Origin: Myxococcus flavus
GTDB taxonomy: Bacteria > Myxococcota > Myxococcia > Myxococcales > Myxococcaceae
Direction: 5' to 3'
DNA length: 64,000 bases
Assembly: GCF_050038885.1 (NCBI RefSeq)
Contig: NZ_CP143624.1
Location: 4,402,001 to 4,466,000, forward strand
The notes beneath the pieces were generated by a model. It did not search any database and was not told the DNA's origin. It saw only the letters and a program-made list of their open reading frames with translations. The translations under genes and the position numbers were made by a program. Shown here one piece after another: positions 7,878 through 16,649 of this stretch (its first letter is position 1; every line of letters starts with the position of its first letter).

Positions 7878-10029
7878 AGGCGGCGTTGCCAGAGAGCGCG
7901 TCCACGGCGCGCTCGTCCGTGAGGTCGTTGTGGCTGGCGCCCGCGTGCGCGGTGGCCCCTGGAAGCCGGGTGCCTTCGCGGCCGTGGCCGTAGCCGTGGG
8001 GAAGGCTCACCACGCCCGGCATCACCTCGTCCGTCACCTGGACGGGCACCGTCACCGTGCCCACGCGCGAGGTGACGGTGGCCGTCATGCCGTCGGTCAG
8101 CTCGCGGCGGGCCGCGTCCTCCGGATGCATCATCAGCGTGCAGCGCGGCTTGCCCTTCACCAGGCCGGGCACGTGGTGCATCCACGAGTTGTTGTCGCGC
8201 AGGTGCCGCCGGCCGATGAGCAGCAGATCGCCGCTGTCTCGGGGCGTGGCGGAAGCGGCGTCCGGGAAGGCTTCCCGCAGCCGCTGCACGTCCGCCACCA
8301 GCGGCGCGGGCGCCAGGTGGATGCGGCCGTCCTTCGTCCGCAGCCGCTTCGGGAGGCAGGGCCGCAGCGGGCCCAGGTCGATGCCATGGGGCGCCTCGCG
8401 CAGCTTCGCCAGGGTGAGGCCCTGCCTCGCCATCGGGTGGCGCGCGCCGTAGGGGCCCAGCCGCAGGCCCAGGTCGAGCAGCCGCTCCGGTCCCAGCCGC
8501 GACAGGGCCTGGTACTTGAGGGTGGCGCGCAGGGACGGGCGGCCCCGGCGCAAGGTCGCCAGCCGGTGCTGGAGGGCGAGCAGCACCTGCCAGTCGTGGC
8601 GGCCGTCGGGGCCGGGCTCGAAGAGGGCGGGCGAGTACTTCGCGGTGTTGCGCACCGCCAGCGCGTGGAAGGCGATGTCGTAGTGGCTGCGCTCCAGCGG
8701 TGACACCGGCGGGAGGATGAGGTGCGCGTGGCGCGTCGTCTCGTTGAGGTACGGGTCGATGCTCACCATGAAGTCCAGGCCGGCGAGCGCCTGCTCCAGC
8801 CGCGCGCCGTTGGGCGTGGACAGCACGGGGTTGCCCGCCACCGTGAGCAGCGCGCGGATGCGGCCCGGGCCCGGGGTGAGCATCTCCTCCGCCATCGCGG
8901 CGGCGGGCAGCTCGCCGGCGAACTCCGGCAGCCCGCGCACGCGGCTCTTCCAGCGGCCGAAGCCGCCAGGGCTCATGCCCAGCGCCTTGGGGCCGCCGAT
9001 GATGTCGAACGCGGGCAGGGTGAACATGGCGCCCCCGGGCCGGTCGAGGTTGCCGCTCACGACGTTGAGCACGGTGATGAGCCACTGGCAGAGCGCGCCG
9101 AACGCCTGCGTGGACAGCCCCATGCGGCCGTAGCAGACGGCGGCCCGCGCGGACAGGAAGTCCTGGGCGATGCGGCGCAGCGTCTTCGCCGGCACGCCGG
9201 TGTGGGGCGCGACCTTCTCGGGAGAGAAGTCGCGGGCCACCTCGCACACCGTCTCCAGGCCGTCCGTGAATCCGTCGAGCGGCCCCAGGCGCGGCGCGTG
9301 CTCCACCACCGCCACATGCAGCAGGGCGAGCAGCGCGAGGGCGTCAGTGCCCGGGCGGATGAAGACGTGCGTGTCGGCGATGGCCGCCGTCTCCGTGCGG
9401 CGCGGGTCCATCACCACCACGCGGCCGCCGCGCTGCTGGATGCCCCGCAGGCGCGCGCGCACGTCTGGCGCCGTCATCAGGCTGCCGTTGGACGCCAGGG
9501 GATTGGCGCCGAGCACCAGCATGTAGTGGGTGTGGTCGATGTCGGGGATGGGCACCAGCAGCTGGTGCCCGAACATCAGGAAGGCGGCCAGTTGGTGGGG
9601 GAGCTGATCCACCGACGTCGCGGAGAAGCGGTTGCGCGAGCGCAGCGTGCGCAGGAGCTCCGGCCCGAACATCATGTTGCCCAGGTTGTGGACGTTGGGA
9701 TTGCCCAGGTACGCGCCCACCGCGTCGCGGCCATGCGCCGTCTGGATGGCGTGCAGGCGTCTGGCGGTCTCGTCCAGCGCCGCGTCCCAGGACACGCGCT
9801 CCCAGCCGCGGGCGGTACGCCGCATCGGATGGCGCAGGCGCTCCGGGTCCTCGTGCAGGTCCTGGAGCGCCAGGGCCTTGGGGCAGAGGTGGCCCCGGCT
9901 GAAGGGGTCCTCCGCGTCGCCGCGGATGGAGGTGATGCGCCCGGCGTCCAGCTCGATGCGCAGGCCGCACATGGCCTCGCAGAGGTTGCAGGTGCGGAAG
10001 TGGACCTGGGGCGAGGCGGTGGCGCTCAT
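7813..10029 (-). CDS. Molybdopterin-dependent oxidoreductase with [4Fe-4S] cluster
   Basis: 738 residues from the ATG at 10029; the open frame continues to 10182 but the extra residues are not conserved-looking. The N-terminus holds a CX2CX3CX27C cluster motif (C14, C17, C21, C49: CNLCEAMC then HLCPKA), followed by the molybdopterin oxidoreductase core (GNPNVHNLGNMMFG, GANPLASNGSL, VVMDPRRTETA, CYGRMGLSTQ) and a C-terminal molydopterin dinucleotide-binding domain (LIGRRHLRDNNSWMHH, LPHGYGHGREG). It resembles the formate-dehydrogenase / nitrate-reductase alpha family. There is no twin-arginine signal, so it is probably cytoplasmic. No partner subunit or Mo-cofactor gene is adjacent, so the substrate is unknown. 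Confidence 0.88.
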   Translation of the reverse strand: MSATASPQVHFRTCNLCEAMCGLRIELDAGRITSIRGDAEDPFSRGHLCPKALALQDLHEDPERLRHPMRRTARGWERVSWDAALDETARRLHAIQTAHGRDAVGAYLGNPNVHNLGNMMFGPELLRTLRSRNRFSATSVDQLPHQLAAFLMFGHQLLVPIPDIDHTHYMLVLGANPLASNGSLMTAPDVRARLRGIQQRGGRVVVMDPRRTETAAIADTHVFIRPGTDALALLALLHVAVVEHAPRLGPLDGFTDGLETVCEVARDFSPEKVAPHTGVPAKTLRRIAQDFLSARAAVCYGRMGLSTQAFGALCQWLITVLNVVSGNLDRPGGAMFTLPAFDIIGGPKALGMSPGGFGRWKSRVRGLPEFAGELPAAAMAEEMLTPGPGRIRALLTVAGNPVLSTPNGARLEQALAGLDFMVSIDPYLNETTRHAHLILPPVSPLERSHYDIAFHALAVRNTAKYSPALFEPGPDGRHDWQVLLALQHRLATLRRGRPSLRATLKYQALSRLGPERLLDLGLRLGPYGARHPMARQGLTLAKLREAPHGIDLGPLRPCLPKRLRTKDGRIHLAPAPLVADVQRLREAFPDAASATPRDSGDLLLIGRRHLRDNNSWMHHVPGLVKGKPRCTLMMHPEDAARRELTDGMTATVTSRVGTVTVPVQVTDEVMPGVVSLPHGYGHGREGTRLPGATAHAGASHNDLTDERAVDALSGNAAFSGTPVRVLRAGAPAAATPAG

Positions 10030-10196
10030 GCGCTCGAACTGTAGCGCGCGCCGCTCGGGCCCCCGCCACGTGGCGGGCGCGGGCCGCCGCTGCATCCGTC
10101 TGGGTTCAGACGAATCGCGTCCTGGGGGACTGCACGATTTCAGGGGCACACCCGAAGGAGGCCCGTGGAAGGATGGCGGCACAGGGAGGGCAGTCC

Positions 10197-11111
10197 ATGC
10201 ATCGCGTATTTCCGTTCGTCGTCTCCATGGGGCTTTCGCTCGCGCCGCTCGCCGCCCGGGCCCAGGCGGAGGGCGTCGCGCGGCCCGCCGCGGCCAGGCC
10301 CGCTTCCATCCAGTTCAAGCGGAGCAATGCCCGCGTGGGCAGCGCGAGGGAAGTGGACAGCGCCGTGAACATGCGGCTGGCGCTCGACCTCCGCTCCGAC
10401 GACATCCCGGAGCCCCTCTCGGTGGAGATGCTGGTGACGACGACCAGCCGCCACACGGTGACCACCGTGGCGGCGCGAGGCAACGTCATCAACAAGGTGA
10501 AGATGGCCTTTGGCGACGTGAGTGAGGTGTCCCAGGAGAAGGGGGAGACCCAGCGCAAGGTGAGCCCCATCAGCGGGAAGACCTACCTGGCGGAGCTGAA
10601 GAAGGGGCAGCTCGTCATCACCGACGCGGCCGGCAATCCTGCCTCCAAGGCGGAGCTCCAGGAGGTGCAGGAGCACCTTCCCGAGCTGGGCAAGCCCGAC
10701 CTGATGGAGGCGACCTTCGCGGGGAAGTCCTTCGTGGTGGGCTCCACCGTGGACGGCTTCTCCGGCCTGCTCGGGCAGCAGATGGTGGGCGATCAAGGTG
10801 ACGACACCCAGGTCACCCACACGCGCGCACAACTGGTGGAGGTTCGTCAGGCGCCGGAGGGGACGGTGGGGGTTTTCGACGTGTCGATGACGATGTCGCG
10901 CCGGGAGGCGGATGCGCCCTTCTTGATGACCATTCCGCTGAAGGGACAGATGTCTGTGCTTGCCAATGGCATCCAGTTGCTGGAGCTGACCTTGTCCGGG
11001 CCGGTGCAGCTGACGCTCACCGAGGACGAGGCGGCGCAAGGCATCCAGGGCAAGGGCGAAGGGGAGATGCGGCTGCGCCTCTCCAATCGAAGGGTTGACT
11101 CGAAGGGGTGA
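10197..11111 (+). CDS. Exported protein of unknown function
   Basis: 304 residues from MHRVFPFVVSMGLSLAPLAA, a signal peptide with probable cleavage after ARAQA. GGGAGG seven bases upstream favours this start over the ATG at 10173, which has no room for a ribosome-binding site. The mature part is a beta-rich, charged sequence without recognised motifs (SISGK-type and FDVSMTMSRREADAPF landmarks). It is oriented away from the oxidoreductase, with which it shares the 10030-10196 promoter region. Confidence 0.7.
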   Translation: MHRVFPFVVSMGLSLAPLAARAQAEGVARPAAARPASIQFKRSNARVGSAREVDSAVNMRLALDLRSDDIPEPLSVEMLVTTTSRHTVTTVAARGNVINKVKMAFGDVSEVSQEKGETQRKVSPISGKTYLAELKKGQLVITDAAGNPASKAELQEVQEHLPELGKPDLMEATFAGKSFVVGSTVDGFSGLLGQQMVGDQGDDTQVTHTRAQLVEVRQAPEGTVGVFDVSMTMSRREADAPFLMTIPLKGQMSVLANGIQLLELTLSGPVQLTLTEDEAAQGIQGKGEGEMRLRLSNRRVDSKG

Positions 11112-11216
11112 CGCTTTGCGTCAGCCGGCCCGGTGGGCCGTCCGCTCTCCACTGGGGCGGGGGCGTGACAGAGGGCTGACAGAGATTTGCCACGCTGAGC
11201 GGTTAGAGGGTTTTGA

Positions 11217-12221
11217 ATGTTTCTGCACGCGCTCGGCCACTTCCACCCACCCAACCTTCTGACCAACGCCTTCTTCGAGGAGCTGGGACTCGAGACCAAC
11301 GACACGTGGATAGTGGAGCGGGTGGGCATCCGGACGCGGCACACGGTGCTGCCGCTGGACTACCTCCGGGAGACGCGCAACCGCGACGTCCGCGCGGCAC
11401 AGGAGGCGGCGCTCTTCAGCAACGCGGAGACCGGGCGGCGGGCCGCGTTGATGGCGCTGGAGCGGGCCGGGCTGAAGCCGTCCGACATCGGCCTGGTGGT
11501 GGCGGGCGGGTGCAGCCCGGACGAGTGCATCCCCGCCGAGTCCAACCGGGTGGCGCAGCTGCTGAACATCGACGCCCCGGCGGTGGACCTGCAGAGCGCC
11601 TGCTCGTCCTTCTGCACGCAGCTCCATTTCCTGACGGGCATGCGGCCGGAGCGTCTGCCCGGCTACGTGCTGGTCGTGAACATGGACAACTCCACGCGCG
11701 TGGTGGACTACACGGACCGTTCCAGCGCGGTGCTGTGGGGGGACGGCGCGTCCGCGGCCATCCTGTCGCCGCGCGTGCCGGGGCGCTGGCACATCACCGA
11801 GACGCTGCTGGCGGGGGACCCCGCGGGCGCGGACAAGGTGCGCGTGCCTCGCGTGGGGCACTTCACCCAGCAGGGCGGCGAGGTGCAGAAGTTCGCCATC
11901 CGCCGCGCGGGGGAGACCTTCCAGGCGCTGCGCACGCGCTATCTGGAGCGCCACCCGGAGAAGGGCGCCGGGAGCGTCTCCTTCATCGGGCATCAGGCCA
12001 ACCTGCGCATGCTGGAGTCGGTGCAGCGACGGTGCGAGGTGCCGGATGCGCGGCACTTCTACAACGTGCACGCGCGAGGGAACACCGGCGCCGCGGGTGC
12101 GCCCAGCGTCCTCAGTGAGCACTGGGACGACCCCTCCGTGGGAGACGCGGTGGTGCTGAGCGTCGTGGGCAGCGGCCTGACCTGGGCGGGCGCGCTGCTG
12201 GAGCGCACGGGCACGCCGTGA
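11217..12221 (+). CDS. 3-oxoacyl-ACP synthase III-like ketosynthase
   Basis: 334 residues, the usual length of FabH-type enzymes. The catalytic triad of the family is visible: Cys129 in DLQSACSSF, His259 in SFIGHQANLRM and Asn289 in HARGNTGAAG. The typical GDGASAAIL turn is at about 175. It would condense an acyl-CoA starter with malonyl-ACP or act as an acyltransferase. GAGGG six bases before the ATG supports the start. No acyl carrier protein, reductase or other lipid gene is nearby, so it is a stand-alone KAS III and may serve a special lipid or secondary metabolite rather than housekeeping fatty acid synthesis. Confidence 0.88.
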   Translation: MFLHALGHFHPPNLLTNAFFEELGLETNDTWIVERVGIRTRHTVLPLDYLRETRNRDVRAAQEAALFSNAETGRRAALMALERAGLKPSDIGLVVAGGCSPDECIPAESNRVAQLLNIDAPAVDLQSACSSFCTQLHFLTGMRPERLPGYVLVVNMDNSTRVVDYTDRSSAVLWGDGASAAILSPRVPGRWHITETLLAGDPAGADKVRVPRVGHFTQQGGEVQKFAIRRAGETFQALRTRYLERHPEKGAGSVSFIGHQANLRMLESVQRRCEVPDARHFYNVHARGNTGAAGAPSVLSEHWDDPSVGDAVVLSVVGSGLTWAGALLERTGTP

Positions 12222-12252
12222 GCCCCCCGGTCCGGTGAAGGCTCACGGCGTG
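12212..12252 (+). terminator. Hairpin spanning the stop codon of the KAS III gene
   Basis: A perfect 13-bp inverted repeat (12212-12224 with 12240-12252, CACGCCGTGAGCC and its complement) encloses a 15-base loop. The TGA stop (12219-12221) is in the 5' arm. A further GTGAGCC copy at 12250-12256 allows an alternative 7-bp hairpin. No T-run follows. Confidence 0.55.
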
Positions 12253-12499
12253 AGCCGCACGGCCCGCGCCGGTGCAGGGCCAGCCCGCGAGCCCCTCCGC
12301 GGTCATGGCCATCACCCGTGGTGGGCCCCGGGGGCAGCCTCCACTCCTGTCATGGCCGACGCGCGCCGTTGATCCACCGGGGTGGGGCAGCCGTCCACTG
12401 CCACACAGCGCGGCCCTTGGGGGCGTTGGCGGTGCCGGGGACCGTGTGCAGCGTGTGTCCTGCCGGATTCAGTGGGGTCTGGGGTCGGGGGTCGGGCGC

Positions 12500-13054
12500 A
12501 TGCGGAATCGAGCGTGGGGTGGAGGTCTGCGGTGTCTCGTGGTGGGCATGCTGCTCGCCGCGGGCGCCACGCAGGCGGGGCAGAAGCAGGTCGGCGGCGT
12601 GCACATGCCGGAGTCGCTGAGCCTCAAGGGGCGCACTGTCGAGCTCGCCCACATGGAGCTGCACAAGCAGCTCTTCTTCAAGGTCTACGTCTGGAGCCTC
12701 TACATGGAGGACCGGCCTCGCTCCACGCATGAGGCCATTGCCTCCAACTCCGTGAAGCGGCTCCACTTCCGCTTCCTGCGCAACATCTCCCGGGACCAGC
12801 TCGTCGACAGCTTCCGGGACGGGCTGCAGCACAACAAGGACCTGCGCCAGGGCCCCCTGGCGGACCACCTGAGCATCATGCTCGCGTCGCTCAGGGACGT
12901 GCAGAAGGGCGAGGACCTCGTCATCACCTACACGCCCGACGTCGGGCTCGAGGTCGGCGGTGAGGCCAGCGGCGGCGTCTTCATCCCGGGCAAGTCCTTC
13001 GCGGATGCGCTCTTCTCCGTCTGGCTCGACTCACATCCTATTTTTCCGCGCTGA
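12500..13054 (+). CDS. Chalcone isomerase-like exported protein
   Basis: 184 residues from MRNRAWGGGLRCLVVGMLLA, a Sec signal peptide ending near GATQA. The mature sequence matches the bacterial chalcone-isomerase-like family: KQVGGVHMPESLSLKGRTVEL, then FKVYVWSLYMED, a basic SVKRLHFRFLRNISRDQL helix, and a GGEASGGVFIPGKSFADALFSVWL end. Family members are periplasmic and their role is poorly known; the plant-type isomerase activity should not be assumed. The open frame upstream of 12500 is GC-rich leader without a signal. Confidence 0.75.
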   Translation: MRNRAWGGGLRCLVVGMLLAAGATQAGQKQVGGVHMPESLSLKGRTVELAHMELHKQLFFKVYVWSLYMEDRPRSTHEAIASNSVKRLHFRFLRNISRDQLVDSFRDGLQHNKDLRQGPLADHLSIMLASLRDVQKGEDLVITYTPDVGLEVGGEASGGVFIPGKSFADALFSVWLDSHPIFPR

Positions 13055-13185
13055 CTGCCATGCCTGACTGCCTATCGGCCGCCTAGTCGTTGCAGGTCAA
13101 AATAAATGCGAGGTTCTTCCTGACCCGGAGCAGGGCCAGCGGTAGGCTGGCGCTTCATTCATCGGTGTCAGGAGGACACGTACAT

Positions 13186-13989
13186 ATGCGGAATCGCTTG
13201 GTTCTGGCTGCGCTGGTCGCGCTCTCCACCACGGGTTGCGTCTCTCAAGGCAAGTACGACGCCAAGGCGCTGGAGGCGGAGAACTTCGCCAAGGGCCTCA
13301 ATGACGAGAAGGGCGCGCGCGAGGCCGCCGAGGCCAAGGTGAAGGAGCTGGAGGAGAAGGTCGCCGCGCTGGAGCAGGAGCGCGAGGCGCTGAACACCCG
13401 CCTCTCCACCGCCGAGTCCCGCCTCACCGCCAATGCCGCGGAGCGCCGCGCGCTGGAGGAGAAGAACGCGCAGCTCACCGCCCTCAACGAGGAGCTGGCG
13501 CGCAACACCAAGAAGCTGGCCCAGGCGAAGGAGGAGCTGGAGAAGCGCAGCTCCGAGTACGAGAACCTCGCCCAGAGCCTCAAGCAGGAGATTGCCGACG
13601 GCAAGATCGAGCTGTCCGAGCTCAAGGGCAAGATGACCGTCCAGCTCAAGGACAAGATTCTCTTCGCCTCCGGCTCCGCCCGGGTGGGCAAGGAGGGCGA
13701 CGAGGCGCTGAAGAAGATCGCCGACGCGCTCAAGACGGTGCAGGGGAAGATCATCCGCGTGGAAGGCCACACGGACGACGTGCCCACCGGTGGCGGCCAG
13801 TTCCCCACCAACTGGGAGCTGAGCCTGGCGCGCGCCATGGCGGTGGTGCGTTCACTCCAGAACGCTGGCGTGGACCCAACGTTCCTCTCCGCTGCGGGCT
13901 ACGGCCAGTACCAGCCCATCGCGCCCAACGACTCGGCGGAGAATCGCAGTCTGAACCGTCGCATCGAAATCGTGCTCGCGCCGAAGTAG
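13186..13989 (+). CDS. OmpA-family peptidoglycan-binding lipoprotein with coiled coil
   Basis: 267 residues; AGGAGG lies ten bases before the ATG. A lipobox STTGC (Cys18) ends the signal peptide. Residues about 30-155 form a long heptad-rich coiled coil (EEKVAALEQEREALNTRL and following). Residues about 160-265 are an OmpA-like domain with EGHTDDVPTGG, NWELSLARAMAVVRSL and NRSLNRRIEIV, the residues that bind diaminopimelate in the cell wall. It is probably anchored in the outer membrane and spans toward peptidoglycan. The TonB-receptor gene begins 39 bases downstream. Confidence 0.9.
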   Translation: MRNRLVLAALVALSTTGCVSQGKYDAKALEAENFAKGLNDEKGAREAAEAKVKELEEKVAALEQEREALNTRLSTAESRLTANAAERRALEEKNAQLTALNEELARNTKKLAQAKEELEKRSSEYENLAQSLKQEIADGKIELSELKGKMTVQLKDKILFASGSARVGKEGDEALKKIADALKTVQGKIIRVEGHTDDVPTGGGQFPTNWELSLARAMAVVRSLQNAGVDPTFLSAAGYGQYQPIAPNDSAENRSLNRRIEIVLAPK

Positions 13990-14001
13990 GCGCCGCACTA
14001 G

Positions 14002-14028
14002 GAGGGGCGCGGGAGCGCCGCGCCCCTC
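14002..14028 (+). promoter_or_regulatory. Hairpin covering the Shine-Dalgarno of the TonB-receptor gene
   Basis: A perfect 11-bp stem (14002-14012, GAGGGGCGCGG, with 14018-14028) and a five-base loop end exactly at the base before the ATG at 14029. The best ribosome-binding site (AGGAGGGG, 14000-14007) lies in the 5' arm. It could end the OmpA transcript or hold receptor translation in check. There is no T-run, which favours the second. Confidence 0.55.
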
Positions 14029-16647
14029 ATGAGAATCCTCGCCGCAGTCCTCTGTCTTCTTGCCGCCACCGGGGCGCCTGCCCAGCAGGACGCGGGCGTC
14101 CCCGCCGACGCCGATGCGGGCGCCCCCGCTGGCGTGTTGACGAAGCCGCCCGCCCTCCTGCGCCAGGTGGAGGCGGCGTACCCGCCGGAAGCCGCCGCCC
14201 AGCAGCTGGAGGGCACGGTGGTGATGTGGGTCGACATCTCGGAGACGGGCGCCGTCTCGAACGTCGAGGTGTCCCGGCCCGCGGGCCACGGCTTCGACGA
14301 GGCCGCGGTGGAGGCGGTCCGCCAGTTCCAGTTCGAGCCCGCCGAGGTGGACGGCGTCCCCGCGCCGGTGCGCATCGAATACGCCTACCAGTTCGTCTTC
14401 CGTCCGCCGCCGCCACCCGAGGGCGAGGACGCCGCCGCCGATGCGCCCGAGGCGCCGGTGAACTTCAGCGGCCGGGCGCTGGAGCGGGGCACGCGGGACG
14501 CGCTCATCGGCGCGGAGGTGGTGCTGCCGGCGCTGGAGCGCTCCGCCGTCACCGACGAGGAGGGCCGCTTCTCCTTCCGCGGCATCCCCCTGGGCACGCA
14601 CGAGGTGCTGGTGGTCCAGAGCGGCTACGAGCGCTTCCGCACCCAGGAGACCTTCACGGAAGGCCAGGAGACGCGCGCCACGTACTACGTGCGCAAGCGC
14701 ATCTTCGGCGCGTTCGAGACGGTGGTGCGCAGCGAGCGCGAGCGCAAGGAGGTGACGCAGACCACGCTCCAGCTCGCGGAGGTGCAGCGCGTGCCCGGCA
14801 CGCAGGGGGACACGCTGAAGGTGGTGCAGAACCTGCCCGGCGTGGCGCGGCCCGCGTTCAACGGCGGCCAGCTCGTCATCCGCGGCACCGGGCCGCAGGA
14901 GTCCGGCGTCTTCCTCGACGGCCTGCGAATCCCGCTGCTCTACCACTTCGGCGGCCTCACCTCCGTCTACAACTCGGAGCTGCTGGAGGCGGTGGACTAC
15001 CTGCCCGGCAACTTCTCCGCGTACTACGGCGACCTCACCGGCGGCGTCATCAACGTGCGCAGCCGCGAGCCGCGCATGGACCGCATCCATGCCATCGTCG
15101 GCGTCAGCCTCCTCGAGTCCAACGCCGTGGTGGAGGGCCCCATCACCGACACGCTGGGCTTCACGGTGGCCGGCCGCCGCTCGTACATCGACCTGGTGCT
15201 GGGCCTGGTGCCCGAGGGCGACAGCGGCCCCAGCCTCCAGGTGGCGCCGCGCTACTACGACGCGCAGCTCAAGCTGGTGTGGAAGCCGCGCTCCCGCCAC
15301 ACCTTCACGCTGCAGGGCCTCACCTCGAGAGACAGGCTGGGGCTCGTCTTCGACCGGCCATCGGACGACGACCCCACCGTCACCGGGGCCTTGAATGCCA
15401 CCACCGGCTTCAACCAGCTGCGCCTGCGGCACCAGTACCGCGCGGACGCGCTCACCCTGGACACCCATGCCCTGGTGGGCAACACGCTGGTGCAGTTCGG
15501 CATCGGCGACCGCGGCCTGCGCATCGCCTCCACGGACCTGAACCTGCGCTCCACCCTGGAGTACGCCTTCGGTGAGCCGCTCACGCTGGCGGGCGGCATC
15601 GACGTGGTGAGCAACTTCGCGAAGGTCAACGCGCGCATCCAGGGCCTCTCCCGCGAGGGCGAGCCGCCCACCCCCACCGTCACCGAGGACGTGCTCACCG
15701 CCGATGGAGACCTCCTCCAGTACTTCCCGTCCACCTGGGTGGAGGCGCGCTGGCGGCCCGTGCCGCGCCTGCTGCTGGTGCCGGGCCTGCGCGCGGAGAG
15801 CTATGTCTTCACGGACCAGACCACGCCCCGGCGCACGCTCAACCCGCGCCTGGCGGTCCGCTATGGCCTGACGGACACGCTGACGCTCAAGGGCGGCGCG
15901 GGCGTCTACCACGGGCCTCCGGTGCAGGACGAGCCCAGCGTGGCCTTCGGCAACCCGGACCTGCGCGCGAAGCGCTCGCTCCAGTACAGCGTGGGCGCGG
16001 AGTGGCAGGCCCGGCCGGAGTGGTTCGTCAGCGGCGAGGTCTTCTACAACGACCTGAACGGCCTCATCGTCCGCTCCGACGCCACGGTGGTGCGTGGCGG
16101 CCAGCGGGTGCCCGAGCGCCTGAGCAACGGCGGGGTGGGGCGCATCTACGGCCTGGAGGTGCTGGTGCGCCGCGCGCTGACGGAGCGGCTCTTCGGCTGG
16201 GTTTCCTACACGCTCAGCCGCAGCGAGCGCAGGGACGCGCCGGGCGCGCGCTGGCGCCTCTTCGACAATGACCAGACGCACGTGCTGACGGCGATTGCGT
16301 CCTACAAGCTGCCGGCGGGCTGGGAGGTGGGCGCGCGCCTGCGCTTCGCCTCGGGCAATCCCACGACGCCGGTGGTGGGCTCGGTGCGCGATGACGTGAC
16401 GGACGTCTTCATTCCACTCTACGCGGCGGTGAACACCCGCCGGCTGCCGTCCTTCAACCAGCTGGACATCCGCGTGGACAAGAACTTCGCCTTCGAGAAG
16501 TGGACGCTGGACGTCTACCTGGACCTCACGAACGCGTACAACAACCCGGCGGTGGAAGGCATCGCCTACAACTACAACTACACCCAGAGCGCCTACTTCG
16601 AGGGACTGCCCATCCTTCCCGTCCTCGGCGTCCGGGGGAGCTTCTGA
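14029..16647 (+). CDS. TonB-dependent receptor with an N-terminal TonB C-terminal domain
   Basis: 872 residues with signal peptide (MRILAAVLCLLAATGAPAQ). Residues about 37-125 read as a TonB/TolA C-terminal domain: YPPEAAAQQLEGTVVMWVDI, VSRPAGHGFDEAAVEAVRQF, YAYQFVF. A Pro/acidic linker follows, then a carboxypeptidase-regulatory-like beta domain (about 145-222, GIPLGTHEVLVVQSGYE). The plug is at about 240-350 (VQNLPGVARPAFNGGQLVIRG, DGLRIPLLYHFGG, YGDLTGGVINV), preceded by a TonB-box-like ETVVR at about 230. The rest is a 22-strand barrel ending in a terminal Phe. The ligand is unknown. It is followed two bases after its stop by a lipoprotein gene. Confidence 0.88.
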   Translation: MRILAAVLCLLAATGAPAQQDAGVPADADAGAPAGVLTKPPALLRQVEAAYPPEAAAQQLEGTVVMWVDISETGAVSNVEVSRPAGHGFDEAAVEAVRQFQFEPAEVDGVPAPVRIEYAYQFVFRPPPPPEGEDAAADAPEAPVNFSGRALERGTRDALIGAEVVLPALERSAVTDEEGRFSFRGIPLGTHEVLVVQSGYERFRTQETFTEGQETRATYYVRKRIFGAFETVVRSERERKEVTQTTLQLAEVQRVPGTQGDTLKVVQNLPGVARPAFNGGQLVIRGTGPQESGVFLDGLRIPLLYHFGGLTSVYNSELLEAVDYLPGNFSAYYGDLTGGVINVRSREPRMDRIHAIVGVSLLESNAVVEGPITDTLGFTVAGRRSYIDLVLGLVPEGDSGPSLQVAPRYYDAQLKLVWKPRSRHTFTLQGLTSRDRLGLVFDRPSDDDPTVTGALNATTGFNQLRLRHQYRADALTLDTHALVGNTLVQFGIGDRGLRIASTDLNLRSTLEYAFGEPLTLAGGIDVVSNFAKVNARIQGLSREGEPPTPTVTEDVLTADGDLLQYFPSTWVEARWRPVPRLLLVPGLRAESYVFTDQTTPRRTLNPRLAVRYGLTDTLTLKGGAGVYHGPPVQDEPSVAFGNPDLRAKRSLQYSVGAEWQARPEWFVSGEVFYNDLNGLIVRSDATVVRGGQRVPERLSNGGVGRIYGLEVLVRRALTERLFGWVSYTLSRSERRDAPGARWRLFDNDQTHVLTAIASYKLPAGWEVGARLRFASGNPTTPVVGSVRDDVTDVFIPLYAAVNTRRLPSFNQLDIRVDKNFAFEKWTLDVYLDLTNAYNNPAVEGIAYNYNYTQSAYFEGLPILPVLGVRGSF

Positions 16648-16649
16648 GC

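Noticed and set aside
13852..16281. 809-codon minus-strand open frame opposite the TonB receptor
   Set aside because: Codon bias of the plus-strand receptor creates it; the product has no recognisable motif and covers the 3' end of the OmpA gene.
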